Source: Bradyrhizobium sp. 132 (GTDB lineage: Bacteria; Pseudomonadota; Alphaproteobacteria; Rhizobiales; Xanthobacteraceae). From it: DNA of 64,000 nt. How positions within the stretch are numbered: position 1 is the first letter of the stretch; each line of letters opens with the position of its first letter. The translations under genes were made by a program, and so were the position numbers. This document shows positions 8,112 to 17,654 of this stretch, in pieces. The notes below the pieces were generated by a model. It made no database searches and was not told the DNA's origin. It saw only the letters and a list, made by a program, of their open reading frames with translations. Where the stretch lies: NCBI RefSeq assembly GCF_023074185.1, contig NZ_JADPKY010000071.1:98920-162919 (forward strand). Direction: 5' to 3'.

Positions 8112-9497
8112 TTAACCCGCGACCTGCTTGATGCGGACGATCAGCTCGTCGACGGCCTTGTCGACCGGCACCTTCTCGCTGACCACCCGGTTCATAGCCT
8201 TGGCCCAGACGTTCTCGTTGTTCAGAATCGTGAACTTCCAGTTCTTGGTGAAGTCGAACGGCGCGGTGCCGCCCGTGAACTGGGCATAGACCGCCTTGCG
8301 GTGCTTGTCGGCCTGCCAGAACGGGCTGGCCTGGCTTTCCTTCGTCACCGGGAACCAGCGGCCGAGCGCGCCCTCGATATAGGGGCGAACGTTCTCTTCC
8401 TGGAGCAGGAAGCTGATGAACTGCTTGGCCTCGGCCTTGTTCTTGGCCGCGGTGAAGACCAGCCCGGTCTTGACGTCGGAGCGGTAGCGAATGGTTGAAC
8501 CATCCGGTGCCTTGGGGAAGGACGCCGTCACGATGTCCTGCTCGTAAGCCTTCTTGCCGGCGTCGCGCTGGTCCTGCGTGAGAGCCTGGTTCTGGGAATC
8601 TTCGTACCATTTCGCCGCGATCGAGATCGTGAAGTTGTGGGTCATCACGATGGTCTTGTTGTGGAAGGCGACGTTGTTGTCCGGATCCTTCCAGGTCGTG
8701 GAGGACGGCGGCGTGCAACCTTTGATGTAGGTGTCGGTGTAGTCCTTAAGCGCCTTGATCAGGTTCTCGCGAACCTTGGGATCGTCGACCGTGAGCTTGC
8801 CGTCGTCGTCGACCAGCTTGACGTGGTAGGCGTCCATGAAGGTGTAGAACGACTGAAAGGCATCGGTGGATTCCACGCCCATCGGCTGGCCGACGCCATA
8901 GATGCGCTGGCCGGTGGCTTTACGGATCCCCGGTTGCACCTTGTCGCACCAGAACGTCCAGTAACCTGCCCAGTCGGTCGGGATGTCGGCGAGCTTGAAG
9001 CCGGCCTTCTCCAGCATGTCGTTCCAGATCTCGACATGCATGCTCTGCTGCTTCAGCGGGAAGCCGTAATAGGCTTTCTTCTTGGTGACGTCGTTATAGA
9101 GGATCGACGCATCCAGCGTGTTCTGCACGAACCGGCCCTTGATCGGCTCCATCACGTCCGTGAGGTCCTCGAGCTTGCCCTCATAGGCCCACTTGCCCTG
9201 CGCCTGCACGTCATAGGAATCGGAATAGGCGACATCGGGCACGGTGCCGGCATCGAGCGCGGCGACCGTCTTCGGAATCATGTCCTGGATCGCGTACTGC
9301 GACAATTCGACCTTGATGCCAGTCTTGGCTTCGAACTTCTTGATCGTTTCGAGCAGCGCGTCGTCTTCGGAACGGTAGAAGCCCTTGCCCCACCAGACCG
9401 TAATCGTCTTCTGCTGCGCAAATGCGGGTGCAGCGGCTGCAAGCAGCCCGGCCGCAGCGACCGCCAATGATACTGCGCCAATAACCTTGGATTTCAC
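8112..9497 (-). CDS. sugar-type ABC transporter substrate-binding protein, operon 1
   Basis: 461 residues, family 1 (MalE/UgpB-like) periplasmic binding protein. A signal peptide (KSKVIGAVSLAVAAAGLLA then APAFAQQ) ends near residue 27. The mature part begins KTITVWWGKGFYRSEDDALLETIKKFEAKTGIKVELS, the usual start of this fold, and PDVAYSDSYD follows. The GTG start at 9497 has a GGGAG ribosome site 7 bases upstream; the longer TTG frame would overlap that site. It heads an operon with two permeases. A 19-bp motif 30 bases upstream is shared with the second sugar-type operon in this window. Substrate unknown. Confidence 0.9.
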   Translation of the reverse strand: MKSKVIGAVSLAVAAAGLLAAAAPAFAQQKTITVWWGKGFYRSEDDALLETIKKFEAKTGIKVELSQYAIQDMIPKTVAALDAGTVPDVAYSDSYDVQAQGKWAYEGKLEDLTDVMEPIKGRFVQNTLDASILYNDVTKKKAYYGFPLKQQSMHVEIWNDMLEKAGFKLADIPTDWAGYWTFWCDKVQPGIRKATGQRIYGVGQPMGVESTDAFQSFYTFMDAYHVKLVDDDGKLTVDDPKVRENLIKALKDYTDTYIKGCTPPSSTTWKDPDNNVAFHNKTIVMTHNFTISIAAKWYEDSQNQALTQDQRDAGKKAYEQDIVTASFPKAPDGSTIRYRSDVKTGLVFTAAKNKAEAKQFISFLLQEENVRPYIEGALGRWFPVTKESQASPFWQADKHRKAVYAQFTGGTAPFDFTKNWKFTILNNENVWAKAMNRVVSEKVPVDKAVDELIVRIKQVAG

Positions 9498-9527
9498 GTT
9501 TATCTCCCTCAAACGGCCGGTGTTTTT

Positions 9528-9546
9528 AACCGGTCGTATAAAACAC
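9528..9546 (-). promoter_or_regulatory. shared 19-bp operator-like motif, copy A
   Basis: Read on the minus strand this is GTGTTTTATACGACCGGTT, ending 30 bases before the start of the operon-1 binding-protein gene. The same 19-mer with one change occurs at 22476-22494 next to the second sugar-type ABC operon. The core (CGACCGGTT) is partly palindromic. The position and the match suggest a common regulator; the protein that binds it is unknown. Confidence 0.65.
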
Positions 9547-9704
9547 TAGCCCATGGCCGTCAGCCGATCTAGCGGCATCTTGTCAGACATAGGTCGTGGG
9601 TGTCGGGCGAGAGAAGATGCTTAATGTGCGCATCAATCCAATCGCCGCATCAATTCGCCCTGATCAATTCGCGCCGATCGGCTGGTGCCGCTTGATCGCT
9701 GTTC

Positions 9705-11645
9705 CTAGTTGGACTTCGCGCCTTGCTTGGCGTTCTCCGCCGTCGGCGATTCGGCCGGTGCGGGACGTTTTCCGCTGCCGGTGATGCGCTCGATCGCGGA
9801 GCGCACCGCGTCGCCCGGCTTGCGGTCCTTGAGCATGTCGAGCAGCGGCGCTGAAGCCGGCGAGCGACGGATCAGGCTTTCCGGATCGGGGAAGATCAGG
9901 GGATCGTCCCAGGGGCCCTGCACCACGAAGGGCAATTCGAAGCCCGACGCGCTGTTGAGGCTGGCCACGCCCTTCATGTCATATTCACGCGTCGGCACCG
10001 AGGCGGTGCCGGTCATCGTGATCTTCGCCGCAGGTCCTTCGACGCGGATGTCCTCGGCGGTGGCGACGCCGTCGGAGAACTTCACCGCGATGGTGAGATT
10101 GTCGTAAGGGGTAGTGCCGTTGCGGAAATTGCCGCCGCCGGACAGCGGCCGCCGCTCCAGCCGCTTCAGGAGCTGCTCGGCATTGAAGCCCGAGATCGCG
10201 CCGTCATGTCCGATCACGGTGGCGCTGCCGTCGAGCGACTGCACGAGGCCGAACGGGCTCGAGCCGGAAGCGAGGAGCGAGACGTTGATGTTGCCGCGGC
10301 CGGACAGCTTGTTGAGACCGAACAGCTCGGAGGCGCAGGCCTGGAGGTCGACGTCGGTGAACTGGAATTGCGCCTTGATGTCGGCGACGGTGTCGGAGCG
10401 CGCGATGCCGAACGAGCCCTTGGCGATACCGCCATAGACCTGGGCCTCGCCGACCGAGAGCGCCAGCGTGCCATTGCGCAAATTCGCGCCGATCGCGGTG
10501 CGGCCGAGTTTCGACGCGCCGACCGTCAGCTTGGCTGCCGACAGGCGCATGTCGAGGTCGGTGGTCGACAGGGCGTTGAGATCGAACAGCTGCCTGTTCC
10601 AGTCGCGCGCGCCGCTCGCGAGCAGGCGGAAGGTCGAGATATAAGGTGTGAAGTCGAGCGCGTCGGCGGCGAGCGTCGCCTGCAGCGTCTGCCGGCCGTT
10701 ATTGGCGTAGGTCATTACGCCCTCGGCGCTGTTGCCGTCGAGCTCGATATTGACGTTGGTGAGCGCGATCGAGGCGCCGACGACATTGGCGCGCGCCTTC
10801 AGCGCGAAGCGGCCGAAGCCGCCGCTGGCAGGCTGCGGCTGGCCGCTCCAGCGCAGCGCGTTGCGCAAGGACGGGCTGTCGATGGTGAGCGTGCCCTCCA
10901 TCATCGGGCTGGTGCGGTTGGCGACGCTGCCGTCGAAGGCGAGCTTGAGCGGGGCGCTCGCGATCCGCGCCTTCAACCCCGAACGGTCGCCGGAAAGGGC
11001 GGCGACGAAATCGGCGAAGCTGATCGAGCCGTCGACGCGCTCGCCGCGCCAGTCGAATTGTCCGGTCGCGGCGAAGGAGCGCGAGATCGAGGGCCACGCC
11101 AGCGACAGGTCGATGTCCTCGAACTTCTCGGTGCCGTGCGTGGCAGCGTTCTCGTAATTGAGCACGCCGTCCTGGATCCGGATTTCGGAGAACGACACCT
11201 GATTCTCGGCGCCGGGCTTCATGGTGCGCGCGATGGTCTGGATGAAGGGCGTCCAGTTGCTTTCGCCGTCCGGCTTCAGGCTGACATGGATGCGCGGCCG
11301 CAGCAGCGTCAGGTCGGCGATCTCGAACCGTTGCAGCAGCAGCGGCAGCAGCCGCAGGTTCGCGGTGAGCACGTCGACATGGAGCGCGGGATCGCTGGTG
11401 CCGCCGCCCTTCAGGCCGACGTCATGGAAGGAGATGTAGCTCGCCGGCAGCACCGAAATGTCGATCGCGCCGTTGACGCTGAGCTCGAGCCCGGTGACAA
11501 CGCGGATCTGCGCTTCCACCGCCTTGCGCAGCGCGTCGCGGTTGATGAGCCAGGAAGTCGCGATCAGGGCGATCAGCGCGCCGCCGAGCAGCGCCGCGAT
11601 CGGCGTCCCGAGGCGCTTTATTCCTTGGGCCATGGTCAATGGCAT
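9705..11645 (-). CDS. AsmA-family protein
   Basis: 646 residues. One membrane anchor (GTPIAALLGGALIALIATSWLI) near the N-terminus is followed by a long beta-rich periplasmic part. RDALRKAVEAQIRVVTGLELSVNGAIDISVLPASYISFHDV is the AsmA N-terminal signature. The C-terminal region (LSGRGNINVSLLASGSSPFGLVQSLDGSATV...GFNAEQLL) is the AsmA_2 domain. AsmA-like proteins are bridge-like lipid-transfer proteins affecting outer-membrane assembly. The last 35 residues are low-complexity Pro/Lys/Ala. Starts at 11645 (MPLTMAQG) and 11633 (MAQGIKRL) are both possible; the frame is open further upstream but that part is not AsmA-like. No operon partner is apparent. Confidence 0.88.
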   Translation of the reverse strand: MPLTMAQGIKRLGTPIAALLGGALIALIATSWLINRDALRKAVEAQIRVVTGLELSVNGAIDISVLPASYISFHDVGLKGGGTSDPALHVDVLTANLRLLPLLLQRFEIADLTLLRPRIHVSLKPDGESNWTPFIQTIARTMKPGAENQVSFSEIRIQDGVLNYENAATHGTEKFEDIDLSLAWPSISRSFAATGQFDWRGERVDGSISFADFVAALSGDRSGLKARIASAPLKLAFDGSVANRTSPMMEGTLTIDSPSLRNALRWSGQPQPASGGFGRFALKARANVVGASIALTNVNIELDGNSAEGVMTYANNGRQTLQATLAADALDFTPYISTFRLLASGARDWNRQLFDLNALSTTDLDMRLSAAKLTVGASKLGRTAIGANLRNGTLALSVGEAQVYGGIAKGSFGIARSDTVADIKAQFQFTDVDLQACASELFGLNKLSGRGNINVSLLASGSSPFGLVQSLDGSATVIGHDGAISGFNAEQLLKRLERRPLSGGGNFRNGTTPYDNLTIAVKFSDGVATAEDIRVEGPAAKITMTGTASVPTREYDMKGVASLNSASGFELPFVVQGPWDDPLIFPDPESLIRRSPASAPLLDMLKDRKPGDAVRSAIERITGSGKRPAPAESPTAENAKQGAKSN

Positions 11646-11905
11646 GTCCTGATCGGGTTGGTCGTTGGAGCCAGAAGGGCGGGCCGGTAAACCTGCGTGC
11701 CCACACCCGACCCCCGCAACTTGATGGGTTTTCTTGTCGCTTTCAAGGCCACGGACGGTTTTGCCCACGGCGTGGGCAGCTTCTACCACCAGGCTACCGG
11801 GCGGAGAACCCCGTATCATTGACGGCTTCGGACGATTTCGCCTAATAATCGCCGCCAATAAGGCGCGACGCCTGCAAGCCGAAGGTTCACTCGAAGGTTA
11901 TTTGC

Positions 11906-12613
11906 ATGAACAAGGTCTATCCCGACGCCAGGTCGGCTCTCGAGGGCGTTCTGAAAGACGGCATGATGATCATGTCGGGCGGCTTCGGCCTCTGCGGCAT
12001 TGCCGAGACGCTGTCGGACGCGATCCGCGAGTCCGGCGTCAAGGACCTGACGGTCGTCTCCAACAATGCTGGCGTCGACGGCATCGGGCTTAGCCGCCTG
12101 CTCGAAACCAGGCAGATCAAGAAGATGATCTCGTCCTATGTCGGCGAGAACAAGCTGTTCGCCCAGCAATTCCTCGCTGGTGAGCTGGAACTCGAATTCA
12201 ACCCGCAGGGCACGCTGGCCGAGCGCATCCGCGCGGGCGGCGCCGGCATTCCGGCCTTCTACACCAAAACCGGCGTCGGCACGCTGATCGCCGAGGGCAA
12301 GGAAGTGAAGGAATTCGACGGACAGAAGTACCTGATGGAGCGCGGCTTGTTCGCCGACCTCGCCATCGTCCACGCCTGGAAGGGCGACACCGCCGGCAAC
12401 CTCATCTACCGCAAAACCGCGCGCAACTTTAACCCGATGATGGCAACCGCCGCCAAAGTCACGGTGGCCGAGGTCGAGCATCTGGTTCCGGCCGGCGAAC
12501 TCAATCCCGACCACATCCACACGCCCGGTCTTTTCGTAAAGCGCATCGTCGAGGTCGGAACGGCCAAGAAGCGCATCGAATTCCGCAACACCCGCCCGCG
12601 CACCGCCGCTTAA
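11906..12613 (+). CDS. scoA: succinyl-CoA:3-ketoacid CoA-transferase subunit A
   Basis: 235 residues. The family I CoA-transferase alpha signature SGGFGLCGIAETL lies near residues 24-36, followed by DLTVVSNNAGVDGIGLSRLL and ELEFNPQGTLAERIRAGGAGIPAFYTKTGVGT, which match ScoA rather than PcaI or AtoD. With subunit B it moves CoA from succinyl-CoA to acetoacetate, allowing ketone body and PHB-derived carbon use. It ends 18 bases before scoB. Confidence 0.92.
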   Translation: MNKVYPDARSALEGVLKDGMMIMSGGFGLCGIAETLSDAIRESGVKDLTVVSNNAGVDGIGLSRLLETRQIKKMISSYVGENKLFAQQFLAGELELEFNPQGTLAERIRAGGAGIPAFYTKTGVGTLIAEGKEVKEFDGQKYLMERGLFADLAIVHAWKGDTAGNLIYRKTARNFNPMMATAAKVTVAEVEHLVPAGELNPDHIHTPGLFVKRIVEVGTAKKRIEFRNTRPRTAA

Positions 12614-12631
12614 GCGTATCAGGAGATACAC

Positions 12632-13282
12632 ATGGCCTGGACCCGTGAACAGATGGCTGCGCGCGCCGCGAAGGAATTGCGTGACGGCTATTACGTCAAT
12701 CTCGGCATCGGCATCCCGACGCTGGTCTCGAACTACATCCCTGATGGCGTCGATGTCAGCCTGCAGAGCGAGAACGGCATGCTCGGCATGGGACCGTTCC
12801 CGTACGAGGGCGAAGAGGACGCCGATCTCATCAACGCCGGCAAGCAGACCGTGAGCGAGCTGCCCTCGACCTCGTATTTCTCGAGCGCTGACTCTTTCGG
12901 CATGATCCGCGGCGGCCACATGGACCTGTCGATCCTCGGCGCAATGCAGGTGGCCCAGAACGGCGATCTCGCCAACTGGATGATCCCCGGCAAGATGGTC
13001 AAGGGCATGGGCGGCGCGATGGATCTCGTCGCCGGCGTCAAGCGCGTCGTCGTGGTGATGGAGCATTCGGCCAAGGACGGCTCGAAGCTTCTGAAGCAGT
13101 GTAATCTGCCGCTGACCGGCGAGCGCGTGGTCGACATGGTGGTGACTGACCTGGCCGTCTTCACCATCGACAAGCATGGCAACGGCGGCATGGCGTTGAT
13201 CGAGCTCGCCGACGGCGTCTCGCTCGACGAGGTCAAGGCCAAGACCGAAGCCGAATTCCGCGTCGCGCTGAAGAACACGTAA
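12632..13282 (+). CDS. scoB: succinyl-CoA:3-ketoacid CoA-transferase subunit B
   Basis: 216 residues, with an AGGAGATACAC ribosome site just before the start. The beta-subunit motif [11 protein letters not shown] lies at 22-32, and the catalytic glutamate is Glu47 in [38 protein letters not shown] and [11 protein letters not shown] are further hallmarks. It forms the active heteromer with ScoA; the two genes are one operon. The following acetyltransferase gene starts 24 bases later and may be co-transcribed. Confidence 0.93.
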   Translation: MAWTREQMAARAAKELRDGYYVNLGIGIPTLVSNYIPDGVDVSLQSENGMLGMGPFPYEGEEDADLINAGKQTVSELPSTSYFSSADSFGMIRGGHMDLSILGAMQVAQNGDLANWMIPGKMVKGMGGAMDLVAGVKRVVVVMEHSAKDGSKLLKQCNLPLTGERVVDMVVTDLAVFTIDKHGNGGMALIELADGVSLDEVKAKTEAEFRVALKNT

Positions 13283-13305
13283 GATCTTGGCAAAAGGGGG
13301 CGCGC

Positions 13306-13941
13306 ATGACGATAAGGTCTGCGCGTCCTGAAGACGCCGATTTTATCGCACAAACCATCCTGTCATCGCAGCGCGGCTACCGGCCGCGCGGCTGGTTCGA
13401 CGTTGCGCTCGGCTGGCCTGAAACACAGTGCCGCGATTTCATCGCCCGCGTCGCAACCGCCCGCGCGGTGTCGATGTGGCACGTGTCGCAATTTCTGGTC
13501 GCCGAGATCGACGGGCGGCCGGGCGCCGCGCTCTGCGCCGTGCCTGCGGCAGGCACGGGACCCGCGGCGTGGCGTGCGATCGAGGAGGTCGGTGCTGCGA
13601 CCGGGCTCCCCGCTTCGGACCTGGACGCCATCCGCCAACGCGGCGCCTACACGCACGCCTGCTGGGTTCAGGGCGGCGAGGGCGATTGGATGATCGAGTA
13701 TGTCGCGACCGATCCCGCCTATCGCGGCCGCGGCCTGGTGCAGGCGTTGATCGCGCATGCGCTGGAGAAGGGCCGTGCGGCTGGATTTGCCCGGGCGACA
13801 ATTTCGTTCCTGATCGGCAACGAGGCCGCCGAGCGCGCCTACGCCAAGGCCGGATTTGTCTTTGCGGAAGAGAAGCGCGATCCCGCCTTCGAGGCGATCA
13901 TCGGCGCGCCGGGCTTTCGCATGTTCGTGCGGACGATGTGA
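13306..13941 (+). CDS. GNAT-family N-acetyltransferase
   Basis: 211 residues. It begins MTIRSARPEDADFIAQTIL, the usual first strand of the GNAT fold. The acetyl-CoA site is EYVATDPAYRGRGLVQALIAHALEKGRAAG (about residues 128-157), with the R-G-R-G pyrophosphate loop. ISFLIGNEAAERAYAKAGFVFAEEKRD is the conserved C-terminal half. The substrate cannot be told. Convergent with the AraC-type regulator, whose stop is 13 bases away. Confidence 0.88.
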   Translation: MTIRSARPEDADFIAQTILSSQRGYRPRGWFDVALGWPETQCRDFIARVATARAVSMWHVSQFLVAEIDGRPGAALCAVPAAGTGPAAWRAIEEVGAATGLPASDLDAIRQRGAYTHACWVQGGEGDWMIEYVATDPAYRGRGLVQALIAHALEKGRAAGFARATISFLIGNEAAERAYAKAGFVFAEEKRDPAFEAIIGAPGFRMFVRTM

Positions 13942-13954
13942 TCGGCCTTGAAAT

Positions 13955-14971
13955 TCAGGCTGCGGCCGCCGCCGGTGGCCGCACGCCCTTGCGCCACGCG
14001 GTGATGGTGCAGCCGAAGTGGTCGCGGAACCAGCGCGCCATCGCGCTTTGCGCGGAGAAGCCGAGTTGCGCGGCGATGTCAGCCAGCGGCCGGCCGGGGT
14101 CGTCGATCAGCTGGACCGCGAGATCGGCGCGCTGCGCGTCGTGAATGGCCGAGAAACTGGTGCCGGCTTCGGCAAGGTGGCGGTGGATGGTGCGGCGGGT
14201 GCAGGCGAGGTGCTCGGCCACGCGCTCGACCGTGCAGTCGCCGCTGGCGAGCAGGAGACGCACGACCTCGTCGACCTTTTCCTCCCAGCTTGCCGGCCGC
14301 GTTTCGATCGCCTCGATCCGCTTGCGCAGATAGCTCGCGATCAGCGGATGCGCGCTCGGGATCCGGCGCTCCATATCGTGTGCCGACAACAGGATCGAAT
14401 CGTCCTCTGCATTGAAAGTCACACGGCAGCCGTAGAACTCGCGGTAGCGTTTGCGGTCGCGCGGTGGCGGATAATGCAGGTGCACTTCCTGCGGCCGCCA
14501 ATCGCTTCCGAACAATGACTGGACGATGCGGTGAACGCTGCCGAGCGCCATGTCGATCGACTGGCGCGGCGCGGTCGGTTGCCGGCCGCGCAGATGCAGC
14601 GTGACGGTCACGGTCTGCTTGTTGCGGGTGACGTCGAGCTTCATGCCGTCGTGATGGATGGGGATGAAGCGGGAGAAGGCTTCGATGGCCTCGCCGACGG
14701 TCGCCTGTTCGCGCACGATCAGGCCGACCGCGCCGAAATTGGTCAGCCCGCCGCGCTCGGCGAGCCGCAAGCCGAAATCTTCGGCCCCGGAAGCTTCTGC
14801 CGACAATTCGAGCAGGCGGCGGAGACCGGTGACGGCAATGGGCGTGTCGGGCTTTTCGAGGCAGGCCAGCGGCAGCCTGACCTTGCGCATCATCTGTTTG
14901 GGGTCGAGCCCGACCGACCGGGCGACCTCCGGGTAATAGCTCAAGCCTGCGCTGCGAATGAGGTCGGTCAT
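13955..14971 (-). CDS. AraC-family transcriptional regulator (OruR/ArgR-like sensor domain)
   Basis: 338 residues. The N-terminal 180 or so residues (from TDLIRSAGLSYYPEVARSVGLDP) match the Arabinose_bd/OruR-type sensor domain, with the typical RLLELSAEASGAEDFGLRLAERGGLTNFGAVGLIVREQ. The C-terminus has two helix-turn-helix units, VERVAEHLACTRRTIHRHLAEAGTSF and LADIAAQLGFSAQSAMARWFRDHFG. The start at 14971 fits the family; 44 further codons are open upstream but do not look coding. Targets are unknown; it faces the acetyltransferase end to end and the response regulator head to head. Confidence 0.88.
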   Translation of the reverse strand: MTDLIRSAGLSYYPEVARSVGLDPKQMMRKVRLPLACLEKPDTPIAVTGLRRLLELSAEASGAEDFGLRLAERGGLTNFGAVGLIVREQATVGEAIEAFSRFIPIHHDGMKLDVTRNKQTVTVTLHLRGRQPTAPRQSIDMALGSVHRIVQSLFGSDWRPQEVHLHYPPPRDRKRYREFYGCRVTFNAEDDSILLSAHDMERRIPSAHPLIASYLRKRIEAIETRPASWEEKVDEVVRLLLASGDCTVERVAEHLACTRRTIHRHLAEAGTSFSAIHDAQRADLAVQLIDDPGRPLADIAAQLGFSAQSAMARWFRDHFGCTITAWRKGVRPPAAAAA

Positions 14972-15171
14972 GCGACCCGTTCCAGTCAGCCATTCCCGCA
15001 GATGTCCCGAAATGTAAAGTTTCTGTCCCGATCCGTCAAATCCGGAAACAGGGTGGAACATACATAAGTGAAACCGAAGCACTGGCGCGGATGCCGTGCT
15101 CACGACGCGGGGCGCTATGAGGCCCTCGGTCGTCTCGGATCATTTGAGCAAGACATTATTGGATCGGGATC

Positions 15172-15792
15172 ATGCCGGGAAACATGCTTTCCAAGGGTGA
15201 GGTATTCGTCATCGACACCGACGCCGCCTCCCGAGAACAACTTTCCACCGCGCTCCAACACAGCGCCTATGACGTGATCTGCTTCGCCGACGGTGCGTCT
15301 CTGCTGTCGGAAGCCAAGGCGCGGATGCCGGCTTGCGTGCTGCTGGAAATGCCACCCGATCGCTCCGGCCTGGACGTGCTCAAGCGCCTGCGTGAGGAAA
15401 ACTGCATGGCGCCGGTGCTGGTGACTGCGGCTAATGGCAGCATCGCCATGGCGGTTGACGCCATCAAGAGCGGCGCGGCCGATTTTATCGAAAAACCGTT
15501 CCGCACCCACGATATCGTCGACCGGATCGATGCCGCCATCGACGAATTCGCACAGCCCGGCTCTCACCGACAGCGCTGGCTGCCCGGCTGCGAACCCCTG
15601 GCCGGCCGTGAAGGCGACGTGCTCGAACATCTCGCCGCCGGCCTCACCAACAAGGAGATCGCCCGACGCATGCATTTGAGCGCACGGACGGTCGAGGGCT
15701 ATCGCGCCGGCATCCTGAAAAAGGCCGGAGCCAAGAACGTCACCGATCTGCTCCGCCGCATCTTCGGCCAGGGTTCGCCCACCCAAGTCTAA
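15172..15792 (+). CDS. FixJ-like response regulator with degenerate receiver domain
   Basis: 206 residues: receiver domain (about 8-125) and LuxR-type HTH (about 140-200, LAGREGDVLEHLAAGLTNKEIARRMHLSARTVEGY). The receiver aligns with FixJ, but the phospho-acceptor site reads CVLLEMPPDRSG, so Glu59 stands where Asp is expected, and the loop is one residue shorter. The acidic pocket is DTD (15-17) instead of DDD. Thr85 and Lys108 are conserved. It probably works without phosphorylation, either permanently active or through partner binding. No histidine kinase gene is adjacent. Start at ATG 15172; a second in-frame ATG lies four codons in. Confidence 0.86.
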   Translation: MPGNMLSKGEVFVIDTDAASREQLSTALQHSAYDVICFADGASLLSEAKARMPACVLLEMPPDRSGLDVLKRLREENCMAPVLVTAANGSIAMAVDAIKSGAADFIEKPFRTHDIVDRIDAAIDEFAQPGSHRQRWLPGCEPLAGREGDVLEHLAAGLTNKEIARRMHLSARTVEGYRAGILKKAGAKNVTDLLRRIFGQGSPTQV

Positions 15793-15971
15793 AGTCTCAA
15801 GTCAAAAGCTTCGCCGCGGGACGGCACGTTCCGCGGCCTTGGTGCCGCCGCGGCCGCGCCCCACGGAAACCCCAATCGAACCAGTTCCTTCCCTGCCGCG
15901 TCTCATCACATGGCGCGGCATCTTTTCGCGCGTCCGGCTGCGGCGCGGCGATATCGGCAGGGAGGAAATTT

Positions 15972-17654
15972 ATGCGCATCATCGCAAAATATCTGGCGAC
16001 GACGAGTCTGGTGCTGGTGACCAGTGCGGCCGCGTTGCCGTCATGGGCCGCAGACGTCGACGCCACATCGGCGATCGACACCGTCACCGTCTATCCCGAT
16101 GGCGCCACCGTCACCCGTATCATCGCGCTGGACGTTGCCTCCGGCGACAGCACGCTGGTCGCCAAGGATTTTCCGCTCTCGCTCGATCCGTCCTCCCTCC
16201 GCGTCGAAGGCGAGGCGGGCGCAAAACTCACCATCGGCACGATCGATGCGCGGCCGCCGCGTGCGGCGCCGCCGGTCAACCTGTCCGAACTCGACAAGCG
16301 CATCGAAACGCTCAAGGACGAGCGCTCCGATTTGCAAGGAGCAATCGATGCGGCGGTTGCGCGGCGCAAATTCGCGCAGCGGTTTGCCGAAGCGTCCCCC
16401 GCCGGGCTCGGTGAAAAGGGCGAAGCGCGCCCGATCACCGAATGGCGGGCGGCGTTTGGCGCGGTCGGTGAGGAGATCGCGACCGCCGACACCGCGATCC
16501 GAGATGCCACGCGGAAACAGCGCGAGATCGATCGCCAGATCGCGCAACTCGAAGCCGAGCGCTCGGCCAAACCGCCGAGCAAGCTCGAGGTGCGCATTGA
16601 CGTCGCCTCGGCGGCCGCGACCAAGGCAACGCTGCGTGTGACCTATGCCGTGCGCAACGCGCGCTGGCTGCCGCTCTACGACGCCCGGCTCGATACCGGC
16701 GCCAAGGACCGCAAGCCGCAACTCGAACTGGTCCGCCGCGCCGAGGTCACGCAATCGACCGGCGAGGATTGGTCGAACGTGACGCTTGGCGTCTCCACGG
16801 TTCGCCTCGGTCGTGGCGGCAGCGCGCCGGAGCTGAACTCGCTGGTCGCGCAGTATTTGCAAGTGCCGAAGCCGCGCGCGTTGGGTTCAGTCTCCGATAC
16901 GGCAATGCCTGCGGCGGCACCGATGCAGCGAAAGGTGGAAGCCCCCGCCTACGCTGGCAGATCCAGGGAAGATCTTGCGGAACGCGCCGAAGAACAGCAG
17001 GCCGTTGCCGAAATCGGCGATTTCCAGGCCACCTTCAGGATTCCCGGCCGCGTCAGCCTCGGCGCCGCCGAGGGCGCCAAGAGCCTGCGCGTCGCTTCGA
17101 TGAACGTGCCCGCCGATCTCATGGTGCGCGCGGCACCGGTGATGGACCCGACCGCCTTCCTCGAAGCGAGCTTCAAGCAGACTGATGACGCGACACTGCT
17201 GCCGGGCAAGGTCGCGATCTATCGCGACGGCGTCTTCGTCGGCCGCGGCAAGCTCTCGGCCTCCGCCAAAGACGACATCGTGCGGCTCGGCTTCGGCGCC
17301 GACGACAAGATCAAGGTCGAGCGCGCCGTGCTCAAGCGCAACGAAGGTTCGGCCGGTCTCCTGGTGACAACGTCGAAGACCGACGAGCGCGCATTCAAAA
17401 CCACCGTCCGCAACGGCCACGACTTCCCGATCAGGGTTGCGATCGAGGATCAGCTGCCGGTCAGCGAGAACGAGGACATCGTGGTGGAGATGCTGCCGGC
17501 GACCACGCCGCCGACCGCAAGCAATATCCGCGACCGCCGCGGCGTGCTGGAATGGTCGTTCGACGCCAAACCCGCCGAGGTCAAGGACATCAACTTCGTC
17601 TGGCGCATCCGCTGGCCAAAGGACAAGAGCATGGTGATCGTGCCGGCTGGCTAG
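15972..17654 (+). CDS. MuiA-like secreted protein (DUF4140/DUF4139)
   Basis: 560 residues. A signal peptide (RIIAKYLATTSLVLVTSAAA, cut after LPSWA) leads to a DUF4140 segment (VTVYPDGATVTRIIALDVASGD...) and a charged helical region (LDKRIETLKDERSDLQGAI, RDATRKQREIDRQIAQLEAER) likely to be a coiled coil. The C-terminal DUF4139 starts near residue 215 (VTYAVRNARWLPLYDARLDT) and ends YDFxWRIRWPKDK-like (NFVWRIRWPKDKS). This matches the mucoidy inhibitor A family, whose biochemical role is not known. It stands alone. Confidence 0.88.
   Translation: MRIIAKYLATTSLVLVTSAAALPSWAADVDATSAIDTVTVYPDGATVTRIIALDVASGDSTLVAKDFPLSLDPSSLRVEGEAGAKLTIGTIDARPPRAAPPVNLSELDKRIETLKDERSDLQGAIDAAVARRKFAQRFAEASPAGLGEKGEARPITEWRAAFGAVGEEIATADTAIRDATRKQREIDRQIAQLEAERSAKPPSKLEVRIDVASAAATKATLRVTYAVRNARWLPLYDARLDTGAKDRKPQLELVRRAEVTQSTGEDWSNVTLGVSTVRLGRGGSAPELNSLVAQYLQVPKPRALGSVSDTAMPAAAPMQRKVEAPAYAGRSREDLAERAEEQQAVAEIGDFQATFRIPGRVSLGAAEGAKSLRVASMNVPADLMVRAAPVMDPTAFLEASFKQTDDATLLPGKVAIYRDGVFVGRGKLSASAKDDIVRLGFGADDKIKVERAVLKRNEGSAGLLVTTSKTDERAFKTTVRNGHDFPIRVAIEDQLPVSENEDIVVEMLPATTPPTASNIRDRRGVLEWSFDAKPAEVKDINFVWRIRWPKDKSMVIVPAG

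Noticed and set aside
10206..11690. 494-codon plus-strand frame opposite the AsmA gene
   Set aside because: Shadow of the AsmA coding strand; the translation is Arg/Gln/Gly/Asp-rich with no known motif and no ribosome site.
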